This document shows positions 8,479-16,056 of a stretch of 29,198 nt of DNA, piece by piece. The number at the start of each line of letters is the position of its first letter. Positions within the stretch are counted from its first letter, which is position 1. The position numbers were made by a program, and so were the translations under genes. The notes beneath the pieces were generated by a model that saw only the letters and a program-made list of their open reading frames with translations, had not been told where the DNA came from and did not search any database. This DNA comes from JANQPA01 sp964628385 (lineage in GTDB: Bacteria; Bacteroidota; Bacteroidia; Chitinophagales; Saprospiraceae), in assembly GCA_964628385.1 (NCBI GenBank), contig CAZVOD010000054.1:1-29198 (forward strand), in the 5' to 3' direction.

Positions 8479-8994
8479 ATGTCTTCAACACAAACGCAGC
8501 AAGCAGAAAAAATTATCAAAGACCACGTGTGGTTCTCTGTAGTACCCGGCTGGTTACCTGTTCCATTCATTGACCTGATCGCGATTTCTGCTGTGCAGAT
8601 TGATATGATCAAGCAACTGTGTGAATTGTATGGTAAAGAATACGATCAGCAAAGAGGGAAAGCCGTGACATTGGCGCTGTTCAATATTATCGGAAGTCGA
8701 TTACCGGGGTATGCCATTCGCTCGGCAATAAAAACCATTCCCGTCATCGGTACTTTTCTGGGCGGCGCAGCATTAGCAGCAGCAGCCAGTGCCTCCACTT
8801 ACGCTACTGGTATTGTTTTTAAAGAACACTTCGATGCTGGCGGATCATTAAAAGATATCAATCCGGATAGCTTTAAAGAGTTTTATGTTAAGCAATTCAA
8901 TAAAGGAAAAGAAGTAGTAGAAGAAATGAAAGAAGAGTTTGAGTCTAAAAAGGGAGGAGATTCAAAGAAAGACGCTGATTCAAAAGGGGAGTGA
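8479..8994 (+). CDS. DUF697 family membrane-associated protein
   Basis: The 171-aa protein opens with a pattern typical of DUF697 (the domain also found at the C terminus of YcjF-like and some GTPase proteins): a helix with KIIKDHVWFSVVPGWLP, then PFIDLIAISAVQIDMIKQL, then a Gly/Ala-rich hydrophobic hairpin (about residues 85-115, including IPVIGTFLGGAALAAAASAS). It ends in a very charged Lys/Glu/Asp tail (from about residue 140) that is probably disordered. The molecular role of DUF697 is not established; association with membranes and stress or GTPase systems is only suggested. The ATG at 8479 is the first start, and no strong Shine-Dalgarno sequence precedes it. A bidirectional terminator follows at 9023-9061. 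Confidence 0.75.
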   Translation: MSSTQTQQAEKIIKDHVWFSVVPGWLPVPFIDLIAISAVQIDMIKQLCELYGKEYDQQRGKAVTLALFNIIGSRLPGYAIRSAIKTIPVIGTFLGGAALAAAASASTYATGIVFKEHFDAGGSLKDINPDSFKEFYVKQFNKGKEVVEEMKEEFESKKGGDSKKDADSKGE

Positions 8995-9022
8995 AAGTTC
9001 AGTTTTAAACGGCTTTAGAATA

Positions 9023-9061
9023 AAAAAATTCCTATCGGCTTGCGAGGCCGTAGGAATTTTT
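9023..9061. terminator. bidirectional intrinsic terminator
   Basis: An A-rich arm leading into TTCCTATCGGC pairs with GCCGTAGGAA and a T-rich arm, with a one-base bulge and a 7-nt loop. The A and T tracts at both ends make it usable on either strand. It lies between the convergent DUF697 (+) and rocD (-) genes. Confidence 0.8.
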
Positions 9062-9095
9062 AAATTTATTTTAGGAAAATTCTAGCTTGTAAGTA

Positions 9096-10379
9096 CTAAA
9101 ATTCCAAAATTGTTTTTTCAATTATATTGCAACATTCGTTGAGCTGATCTTCCGTCATAACAAGTGGCGGTGCAAAACGAATAACATTGCCGTGCGTTGG
9201 CTTGGCCAGCAAGCCATTATCCCTGAGCTTAAGGCAAATACCCCAGGCGGTAGAACTTTCTTCTCCCTCATTAATAACAACAGCATTCAATAAGCCCATG
9301 CCTCTTACAAGAGTTACTTTATCTGTTTTTTCTACCAGGTTTTTTTGCATTCTATTGCGGAAAATCTCGCCCAAATAGGCGGCATTTTCGGCTAATTGCT
9401 CCTCTTTAATGATTCTCAAAGCCTCGGTGGCTACTGCACAAGCCAGTGGGTTCCCACCAAAAGTAGAACCATGTTCGCCCGGTCTAATATTCATCATTAT
9501 TTCATCATCGGCTAATACTGCTGAAACTGGCAGAATACCACCCGAGAGGGCTTTACCTAGAACCAGAATATCTGGTTTAATGCCAAAATGGTCACTACAA
9601 ATGCGCTTACCCGTACGGCCGATTCCCGTTTGTACTTCATCAGCTATGAAAAGTACCTGATGTTTTTTACACAAATCATAAGCTTTTGGCAAATAGTCAG
9701 CATCAGGGACAACCACACCAGCCTCTCCCTGTATGGGTTCTACCATAAAACCGGCTACATTGGGATCTTTCAGCGCTTCTTCAAGTGCCTCTAAGTTATT
9801 ATAAGGAATGATCACATACCCTGGCATGTAAGGACCAAAGCCTTTAGTACTTTTAGCATCTACTGAAGAGGAAATAGCTCCCAAAGTACGACCCCAGAAA
9901 TTACCGGTAACAAAGATTATTTTGGCCTGATTGCTGGGGATACCCTTAACTTCGTAACCCCATTTGCGGCACAGTTTTACGGCTGTTTCACCACCTTCTA
10001 CTCCGGTATTCATGGGTAATACCTTGTCGTAGCCAAAGTAGTCTGTTATGAATTTTTCATAGCGGCCCAGTACATTATTGTGAAAAGCTCTTGAGGTAAG
10101 CGTTAACTTTTGAGCCTGCTCAATTAATGCACTCAGCAGCCTGGGGTGACAATGCCCCTGATTAACCGCTGAATAAGCGGATAAGAAGTCAAAATATCGC
10201 TTGCCTTCAACATCCCAAACATGTATGCCTTGTCCTTTAGATAAGACTACCGGTAGGGGATGATAATTATGCGCTCCATATTTTTCTTCCATTGCTATCA
10301 ATTCCTCGAAGGAATAGCTCGCTGTTGGTACCATATCGTCTTGTTTTTGATTTGTAAATATTATTTTTTTTGAACTCAC
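9096..10379 (-). CDS. rocD: ornithine--oxo-acid aminotransferase (ornithine aminotransferase)
   Basis: This PLP-dependent class III aminotransferase converts L-ornithine and 2-oxoglutarate to glutamate 5-semialdehyde and glutamate, linking arginine/ornithine breakdown to proline and glutamate in the cytoplasm. Diagnostic stretches are EKYGAHNYHPLPVVLS near the N terminus, TGVEGGE (125-131) in the cofactor phosphate region, IADEVQTG (245-252) with the PLP-binding Asp247, Lys276 in LGKALSGG as the Schiff-base lysine, and GSTFGGNP (304-311). The first start is a GTG that overlaps the pncA stop by 4 nt (GTGA), giving 427 aa. The in-frame ATG at 10334 would give 412 aa, closer to the usual length of about 400. 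The overlap points to translational coupling with pncA. It is the last gene of the cluster before the terminator at 9023-9061. Confidence 0.95.
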   Translation of the reverse strand: MSSKKIIFTNQKQDDMVPTASYSFEELIAMEEKYGAHNYHPLPVVLSKGQGIHVWDVEGKRYFDFLSAYSAVNQGHCHPRLLSALIEQAQKLTLTSRAFHNNVLGRYEKFITDYFGYDKVLPMNTGVEGGETAVKLCRKWGYEVKGIPSNQAKIIFVTGNFWGRTLGAISSSVDAKSTKGFGPYMPGYVIIPYNNLEALEEALKDPNVAGFMVEPIQGEAGVVVPDADYLPKAYDLCKKHQVLFIADEVQTGIGRTGKRICSDHFGIKPDILVLGKALSGGILPVSAVLADDEIMMNIRPGEHGSTFGGNPLACAVATEALRIIKEEQLAENAAYLGEIFRNRMQKNLVEKTDKVTLVRGMGLLNAVVINEGEESSTAWGICLKLRDNGLLAKPTHGNVIRFAPPLVMTEDQLNECCNIIEKTILEF

Positions 10380-10999
10380 CCGGATACCGTGATTTCATTA
10401 CTTTGAATCAATCGGGCGCCCTTACTTAGCATTTCTCTAAGTGCTTGCTCGCCATCACCAGGTTGTAAGTCTACCGGGCGAGTACCATCAGTAATGAGGT
10501 GGACTGTATACCCCAACTCCAAAGCATCCAAAACAGTAAACTTCACACAAACATCCTGAGCCAGGCCCATGACGTATAATTCATCAACATCATTTTCTTT
10601 TAGATAGGCATCAAGTCCTGTTGCCTTACGATGGCCATTATCGAAAAAGCCACTGTAAGAGTCAATTCCCGGGTCTGTTCCTTTTGTGAAAACTTTTTGA
10701 ATGTTATCCGTTTCAAAACTATTCACAAACTCTGCCCCAAAACTACCCTGGACGCAGTGAATAGGCCATAATATCTGATCCAATCCATTAAGCTGGATGA
10801 CCTGTCCAGGCTTACGCCACATATGATTAGCCGCGAAACTGCCATGGTTAGCAGGGTGCCAGTCCTGGGTAGCCACAACAAAGTCAAATGCTTTACTCAA
10901 CTTATTAGCTATCGGTATGATTTGATCTCCATCCCTGACTTCCAGAGCGCCTCCCGGGCAAAAATCGTTTTGTAAGTCTACTATTAATAATGTTTCCAT
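10376..10999 (-). CDS. pncA: nicotinamidase
   Basis: The enzyme hydrolyses nicotinamide to nicotinic acid and ammonia in NAD salvage. The 207-aa sequence has the isochorismatase-like hydrolase fold with the catalytic triad visible: Asp8 in IVDLQNDF, Lys106 in VFTKGTD and Cys151 in GLAQDVCVKFT. Metal ligands are likely Asp46 and His48 in TQDWHPANHGSF together with His81 in WPIHCVQGS. The frame stays open another 50 codons upstream into the 3' end of the DUF389 gene, but family alignment puts the start at the ATG at 10999, leaving a 41-nt gap to that gene. The 3' end overlaps the rocD start. The association with rocD looks like a shared transcript; I see no direct pathway link. Confidence 0.95.
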   Translation of the reverse strand: METLLIVDLQNDFCPGGALEVRDGDQIIPIANKLSKAFDFVVATQDWHPANHGSFAANHMWRKPGQVIQLNGLDQILWPIHCVQGSFGAEFVNSFETDNIQKVFTKGTDPGIDSYSGFFDNGHRKATGLDAYLKENDVDELYVMGLAQDVCVKFTVLDALELGYTVHLITDGTRPVDLQPGDGEQALREMLSKGARLIQSNEITVSG

Positions 11000-11040
11000 G
11001 TTTCTTAGCTTTTGGCATATATCCGTATGTATTTCCTTTG

Positions 11041-12483
11041 TCAATAAGAAACCATTTGAAATGTATCTAATTCCGCTGCATATTTCAAGAGGCCATACAA
11101 CTTTTTTTCGTCTATACGACGCTGGCTCCTTGGTTTTGAAGGCTCCCATTTTATCAAAAAAGTAGGTAAAAGAGTGGATGTGCTGTCAAACCTGGATTGG
11201 GTGATTTTTCCATAACTCAATTCCCGAAGTTCAGGAAAAACAGCTTTAGCTTGGTTACAGATTTTTTCGAAAGCGATGGTATCGCGTTGCAGGCTGTCTA
11301 ATTTGACCCTCAGGGCTTCCAGTTCTCTTTGGGTGTTCGTTTTTTCACTATCTGCACCTGTGAGGCGCTTTTCTATCTTTTCCAGGTCATTGCTAAATTC
11401 CAGCTGTAATCTATCTAGTTCTTCTACGCTGATCCCTGAACTTTGTATTAGGGTGAGTTTGGTGTTTCGTAAACCGTAATTTGGCAGCTTGTTTTCCAAC
11501 TGCTTGACAGAGTCTTCAGCAACAGCTTTTCCTAAAAGTTGAAGTACTAACCTGTTGGTAGAGTCTTTTCTGATCAAACGATAATCTAGCGACTGTGTTC
11601 CATTGGTTCCTGTAAAATGATCGGAAATAAAGGCTTCAACCTTCCTTTCGTCCTGGCGCTGACCATATAAATCATAAAGAATTTTGGCACTGGGCAAAAT
11701 CAGGATAAGGCTAAAAATAGCGAGGATTAATTTTGTTCGTCTCCCTTCGTCTTCGTCTAGGTATGTTTTTAACGGAAACTGCAGGTATCTGATAATTAGA
11801 AAGGTGGAAGTGGAAATGAAAAAAGAGTTTAAAAAGAAAAGATAAAAAGAATTTAAGGCGACTTGCCAGTTGGCATTGGCCAGACCATACCCGGTAACGC
11901 AAAGTGGTGGCATGAGGGCTGTAGCGATGGCTACTCCCGGAATAGCACTGGATTTATCTTTCCTTGAAACGGAAATTATACCGGCTACACCACCAAATAC
12001 AGCCACCAGCCCATCCAGAAGCGTGGGAGCTGTACGGGCCTCTATTTCAGGGGTAAGCTCACCAAATGGGGTGATCAAGAAGTATAGCGTACTGGCAAAA
12101 AGAGCAATTAAAATCGCAACTGTAAAGTGCTGAAGAGAAATAAACGCCCCTTCTTTATCATTAACCGCTATACCCAGGCCTACCCCCAGGATAGGAGACA
12201 TCAACGGCGAAATTAACATGGCCCCGATGATAACCGCTGGCGAGTTAAGGTCTAAGCCTAAAGAAGCAATCACAATGGAACACATCAACAACCAAGCACT
12301 GGCGCCTCTTATCCTCTTGTTGGTCCTGATAGCAACTATCGTGCCTTCTCTATCCATGCCTTCCTGAAGGTTGATCAGGTCGGCAAACCACTCAACCAAA
12401 GCATCCAGAAACTCGGAAAAAAGACTTTTGACGTCTTTTTTGGGCTCAATTGGAGATTTGGAAGGTTGATTACTCGTTGTCAT
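11041..12483 (-). CDS. DUF389 (TIGR00341-type) integral membrane protein
   Basis: The 480-aa protein has a cytoplasmic N-terminal stretch of about 60 residues. A hydrophobic core of roughly six helices (about 62-275) follows, with the DUF389 hallmarks SPAVIIGAMLISPLMSPILG (81-100) and SAIPGVAIATALMPPLC (179-195). The C-terminal half is soluble and includes a probable coiled coil (about 355-400) and a final basic region. The family is widespread but has no firm function. The conserved polar residues in the helices would allow a channel or transporter role; that is speculation. It lies 29-30 nt downstream of lolD and 41 nt upstream of pncA, so it is very probably cotranscribed with both. Confidence 0.88.
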   Translation of the reverse strand: MTTSNQPSKSPIEPKKDVKSLFSEFLDALVEWFADLINLQEGMDREGTIVAIRTNKRIRGASAWLLMCSIVIASLGLDLNSPAVIIGAMLISPLMSPILGVGLGIAVNDKEGAFISLQHFTVAILIALFASTLYFLITPFGELTPEIEARTAPTLLDGLVAVFGGVAGIISVSRKDKSSAIPGVAIATALMPPLCVTGYGLANANWQVALNSFYLFFLNSFFISTSTFLIIRYLQFPLKTYLDEDEGRRTKLILAIFSLILILPSAKILYDLYGQRQDERKVEAFISDHFTGTNGTQSLDYRLIRKDSTNRLVLQLLGKAVAEDSVKQLENKLPNYGLRNTKLTLIQSSGISVEELDRLQLEFSNDLEKIEKRLTGADSEKTNTQRELEALRVKLDSLQRDTIAFEKICNQAKAVFPELRELSYGKITQSRFDSTSTLLPTFLIKWEPSKPRSQRRIDEKKLYGLLKYAAELDTFQMVSY

Positions 12484-12512
12484 AGCGATTTTTTTGATAA
12501 ACGATAGTCGGC

Positions 12513-13163
12513 CTATTTCAGTATCCCATCCTGTATTTCCAGGCAGCGATCAGACATCCCAGCAAGGTCGTTGTTGTGAGTTACAATGACAAATGTTTGT
12601 TTGAAATCTTTGCGCAACTGAAACAACAATTGATGCAAATCATTAGAAGAAGCAGAATCTAAATTGCCCGAAGGCTCATCTGCAAAGACAACTGTAGGCT
12701 GATTGATCAGAGAACGAGCTACTGCCACACGCTGCTGTTCGCCCCCGGAGAGTTCCGTTGGTTTGTGTTCCATCCTATCCTTTAACCCCAAATAGTCGAG
12801 TAAATCCGCTGCTCTTGCTTTAATGTCGCTTTCTTTCTTTTTACCTATAAAGCCTGGGATACATACATTTTCTAATGCTGTAAATTCAGGTAGGAGATGG
12901 TGAAATTGAAAGACAAATCCTATGTTTTCGTTCCTGAATCCTGCCAACTGCTTACTATTCAGCTTTAACACATCAACGTTATTGATTTTGACTTCTCCAC
13001 GGTCAGCTTTGTCCAATGTACCCAGAATATGAAGTAGGGTACTTTTTCCGGCACCGGATTTACCTATAATAGAAACGATCTCTCCTTTTTCTATTTTAAG
13101 ATCTACGCCTTTGAGTACGTGCAGGTCACCATACTTTTTGTGAATATCAATTGATTCGATCAC
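12513..13163 (-). CDS. lolD: lipoprotein-releasing ABC transporter ATP-binding protein
   Basis: This ABC ATPase would drive the LolCDE/LolFD-type complex that releases lipoproteins from the inner membrane, or a close MacB-class relative. From the GTG at 13163 it is 216 aa, with Walker A GKSGAGKS (34-41), Q-loop Gln86 in FVFQFHHLLPEFT, signature LSGGEQ (138-143) and Walker B VVFADE (158-163). The frame is open upstream to a TTG at 13202, adding 13 charged residues before the usual family start; no ATG is available. I prefer the GTG because the family normally begins just before the IHKKYG motif. No permease gene is adjacent, which is common for lolD in Bacteroidota. It heads the cluster lolD - DUF389 - pncA - rocD. 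Confidence 0.88.
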   Translation of the reverse strand: MIESIDIHKKYGDLHVLKGVDLKIEKGEIVSIIGKSGAGKSTLLHILGTLDKADRGEVKINNVDVLKLNSKQLAGFRNENIGFVFQFHHLLPEFTALENVCIPGFIGKKKESDIKARAADLLDYLGLKDRMEHKPTELSGGEQQRVAVARSLINQPTVVFADEPSGNLDSASSNDLHQLLFQLRKDFKQTFVIVTHNNDLAGMSDRCLEIQDGILK

Positions 13164-13360
13164 TTCTTTCTTTTTTCTTCTGTCATCTAAAACAATGTCC
13201 AAAATATGGATTATGCATTACATAGAGAACTTGCAGGTCAAATATTCTCTTTTAGTGACGTAAAGATTAATTATTTCGGATATAGGTTCGCCTCCAAGGC
13301 GGCAATATAGATGTCCAGTTGACGTCAGAATGAACCTAATAATACAATGTAAAAGAATTA

Positions 13361-13711
13361 ATGAAAAACGGATCAGACTTAAAGTCAAGAGTAATCAACA
13401 CCTTTATTGAGCATAAACAACAAGAATTTGATGGAATGAAAAAGTTGCAGGAAGCAGAGGTGAGCGGAGCCATCAAGGAAGGGGAAGAAATTAATAATAA
13501 TACTGAAAGCCTTAAAGAGGAAATGCTAGACGAAGTAGAGCAAAGAGCTAAGGCTCTAGATTTTCTAGCCAATCAAATTCTCCACCTCAAGGAAATTGAT
13601 CGATCTATTGAGCATAAAGCTGCTGTTCCAGGTAGTTTGGTTCAAACGGATTCATCCTGGTTTCCCGTTTGGACGGCTACAAGTCTAATTTTTATGCCTT
13701 TTCCAGGATAG
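13361..13711 (+). CDS. short GreA-like coiled-coil protein, apparently C-terminally truncated
   Basis: The 116-aa product is a long charged helix pair (about residues 5-80, rich in Glu, Lys and Gln), then a segment PGSLVQTDSSWF (about 90-101). This resembles the start of the C-terminal domain of the small GreA/GreB-like proteins of Bacteroidota, some of which are mislabelled 3-oxoacyl-ACP synthase. In those relatives, as I recall them, about 45-60 more residues follow; here the frame ends after about 15 unrelated residues, and the stop lies inside the opposing thiolase gene (20-nt tail-to-tail overlap). I read it as a truncated family member, possibly non-functional. Moving the last codons to the other two frames did not restore the domain. 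The family assignment is tentative. Confidence 0.5.
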   Translation: MKNGSDLKSRVINTFIEHKQQEFDGMKKLQEAEVSGAIKEGEEINNNTESLKEEMLDEVEQRAKALDFLANQILHLKEIDRSIEHKAAVPGSLVQTDSSWFPVWTATSLIFMPFPG

Positions 13712-14909
13712 TAGCGTATCCCTGTCCTACACCTACGCACATAGTGACCAGTGCGTATCGCTTATTTTTTCTTTGTAGTTCTTTAGCAGCAGCTATTAGA
13801 ATGCGGGTTCCGCTCACTCCGAGGGGGTGACCAATAGCGATGGCCCCTCCGTTGGGATTAATGCGTGGATCATTATCAGGTATGCCCAGCTCTCTCATAC
13901 AGGCGAGACATTGCGCTGCAAAAGCTTCATTTAACTCGATAACATCCATATCTTCCAGTTTAAGGTCAGCTTTTTGAAGCGCTTTTTGGCTAGCTTTAAC
14001 CGGGCCAATTCCCATGATGCGAGGCTCTACTCCTACAACTGCCGAGCTGACGATTCTGGCTATGGGGTCAAGTTGATATTTTTGAACGGCTTCTTCAGAA
14101 GCGATCAGTGAAGCCGCTGCCCCATCATTAAGGCCTGATGCATTGCCGGCAGTTACAGTACCTCCTTCTTCTTTCTTTTTGAAAGCAGTTCTTAATTTGG
14201 CCAGTACTTCCGTAGTGGTGCCAGGTTTTATAAATTCATCTTTATCAAAAATGATAGGGTCTTTTTTCCGCCGTGGAATTTCTACACTGACAATTTCTTC
14301 AGCCAATATGCCATTGTGCTGAGCGGCGGCGGCTTTCATTTGTGACCAGTAAGCAAACTGATCCTGATCTTCTCTATTGATCTGGTACAATTCTGCCAGG
14401 TTTTCGGCCGTTTGTCCCATGCCATCAGTACCGAATTGGGCATGCATCTTAGGATTGATAAAGCGCCAACCAAAGCTACTATCGTGCATTTGTGCATCCC
14501 GGCCAAAAGGTTTAGATACTTTTGATATAACCCATGGCCCTCGCGTCATGTGTTCAACACCGCCGGCAATAAATAAGTCGCCGTCTCCAGCTTTGATTGC
14601 CCGATTGGCATGTACAACGGCTGACATACCGGAGGAACAAAGGCGATTGAGCGTTTCTCCCGGAACAGAGTAGGGGAGCCCTGCCAGTAAGAGGCACATT
14701 CTGGCTACATTCCTGTTGTCTTCTCCGGCCTGATTGGCGCAACCCAAAATGACATCATCAATCGCTTCCCCTGGAATTTGGGGAAACTTATCCATAAGAC
14801 TTCTAATAGGAATAACCCCCAGATCATCAGTGCGAATCGTAGCAAGCGTTCCTCCAAATTTACTGATAGGCGTGCGAATACCATCTACTAGAAAAGCGGA
14901 TTTACTCAT
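13692..14909 (-). CDS. pcaF: thiolase of the 3-oxoadipyl-CoA type (acetyl-CoA C-acyltransferase)
   Basis: The 405-aa enzyme is a type I degradative thiolase that cleaves 3-oxoacyl-CoA with CoA to acetyl-CoA and a shortened acyl-CoA. It is close throughout to PaaJ/PcaF of aromatic degradation, for example DDVILGCANQAGEDNRNVAR (51-70), AIKAGDGDLFIAGGVE, TAGNASGLNDGAA and DVIELNEAFAAQ. The catalytic residues are Cys91 in NRLCSSGMSAV, His361 in GHPLG and Cys391 in TMCVGVGQG. No other aromatic-degradation genes flank it, so in this organism it may serve fatty-acid beta-oxidation; the symbol marks sequence type and not proven substrate. The ATG at 14909 fits the family start. The gene's 3' end overlaps the truncated GreA-like gene. 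Confidence 0.85.
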   Translation of the reverse strand: MSKSAFLVDGIRTPISKFGGTLATIRTDDLGVIPIRSLMDKFPQIPGEAIDDVILGCANQAGEDNRNVARMCLLLAGLPYSVPGETLNRLCSSGMSAVVHANRAIKAGDGDLFIAGGVEHMTRGPWVISKVSKPFGRDAQMHDSSFGWRFINPKMHAQFGTDGMGQTAENLAELYQINREDQDQFAYWSQMKAAAAQHNGILAEEIVSVEIPRRKKDPIIFDKDEFIKPGTTTEVLAKLRTAFKKKEEGGTVTAGNASGLNDGAAASLIASEEAVQKYQLDPIARIVSSAVVGVEPRIMGIGPVKASQKALQKADLKLEDMDVIELNEAFAAQCLACMRELGIPDNDPRINPNGGAIAIGHPLGVSGTRILIAAAKELQRKNKRYALVTMCVGVGQGYATILEKA

Positions 14910-14991
14910 ATTGTATGTATGGTTTTAGTTGAAAGAGCTGTCTGGTTAACGCTTTGGGCAGGTATTTAGATTTTGGAGGCCTGGAGTTCTT

Positions 14992-15909
14992 TTATCTGAA
15001 AAGTGTGATTTCCCCTGAAAATACCTTTGACTCTCCGTCAATGAATGTAGCCTCAAAAGAATAAATATAAGTACCCAAAGGCATTAAAATGGCATTTTGC
15101 CGGCCGTCCCACAGCTGGTTGAGTGATCCGGCAGGCATATTATTTTTTTGGTATACTAATTTCCCCCAACGGTTAAAAATTCTAAGATACCTGATTTCCT
15201 GAAGCGCAGCATCCGTATATATACCCATAAAATCATTGACACCATCTCCGTTAGGAGAAAAGGCGTTGGGAATATATACGCGCCGGCGCTTATCAATAAT
15301 GACCTGGGTAGAAGCTTCGGCCAGGCAATTATTACTATCTATAACAAAAATTTCATAAGTGATATTTTGCCTGGGAAAAGCCCTGGGTGCCTTACAATCT
15401 GTACAACTGAGTGCCTGCCTGGGGCTCCAATTACACTGCAGAGCATAGTCAGATTCTATTTCCGGGATTAGCTGTATGGTGTCACCCAATACTAATCGAT
15501 GTTCAGCTTTTAAGCTAATCACAATAGGGGCTGGTTCATGAATTGAAACAGTATACACAGTCTGGTTGCCAAGGCTATCTTCTATGGTAAGCTGATACTG
15601 ATCAGGTTGGAGTTTTTCATATTTTTTCAGGTTGGATGGCCGGCCGTTAAAGCGTATGGTATACGGGGGTACACCACCCGAGATATTACTGATGCAAATC
15701 ATACCATTTTCCTCTCCGTAGCAGCTCACATCACGCTTTTGAATTACAGCCTCCAGAGGAATAACAGAATCTGGTAAAGAAATTGATGAATGATGAATAT
15801 GACGGCGGGAAGCCTTCGATGCTGCAGCCTCAATTTTAGCTTCTGCTTTTATGATCAAAAACAGTAATAGGCAGCATAAACAGGACAATAAAATGGTGAT
15901 GCGTTTCAT
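14992..15909 (-). CDS. T9SS type B sorting-domain protein with an SprB-like repeat
   Basis: The 305-aa protein starts with a signal peptide or anchor (about 1-24). A single SprB-type module follows (about 58-125; VSCYGEENGMICISNISGG and VPPYTIRFNG are typical), then an Ig/PKD-like segment (about 126-207) with Cys160, Cys169, Cys172 and Cys195. It ends in the gliding-motility-associated CHU_C/type B sorting domain (about 212-305) opening with YIPNAFSPNGDGVND. Such domains direct export across the outer membrane by T9SS and surface attachment. SprB repeats occur in gliding adhesins, but with one repeat this is a small relative of unknown role. It is divergent from the secreted EEP protein gene. 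The ATG at 15909 directly precedes the signal sequence. Confidence 0.88.
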   Translation of the reverse strand: MKRITILLSCLCCLLLFLIIKAEAKIEAAASKASRRHIHHSSISLPDSVIPLEAVIQKRDVSCYGEENGMICISNISGGVPPYTIRFNGRPSNLKKYEKLQPDQYQLTIEDSLGNQTVYTVSIHEPAPIVISLKAEHRLVLGDTIQLIPEIESDYALQCNWSPRQALSCTDCKAPRAFPRQNITYEIFVIDSNNCLAEASTQVIIDKRRRVYIPNAFSPNGDGVNDFMGIYTDAALQEIRYLRIFNRWGKLVYQKNNMPAGSLNQLWDGRQNAILMPLGTYIYSFEATFIDGESKVFSGEITLFR

Positions 15910-16056
15910 GGGATAAATTTGGGACTAAAGCGTTATGTTAATTTCGCAAGAAAAAACCTTTATATCCTCTTTTTTAGCATAAAATTGTAGGCTAAAACCA
16001 ATACAGTCCTTCTCGCTTGAATTTTGATAGTAAATTACAAAATAAAATATAATAAT

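Noticed and set aside
11000..11149. Upstream extension of the pncA reading frame by 50 codons.
   Set aside because: The extension overlaps the DUF389 gene and has no similarity to nicotinamidases; the ATG at 10999 starts exactly at the family's N terminus.
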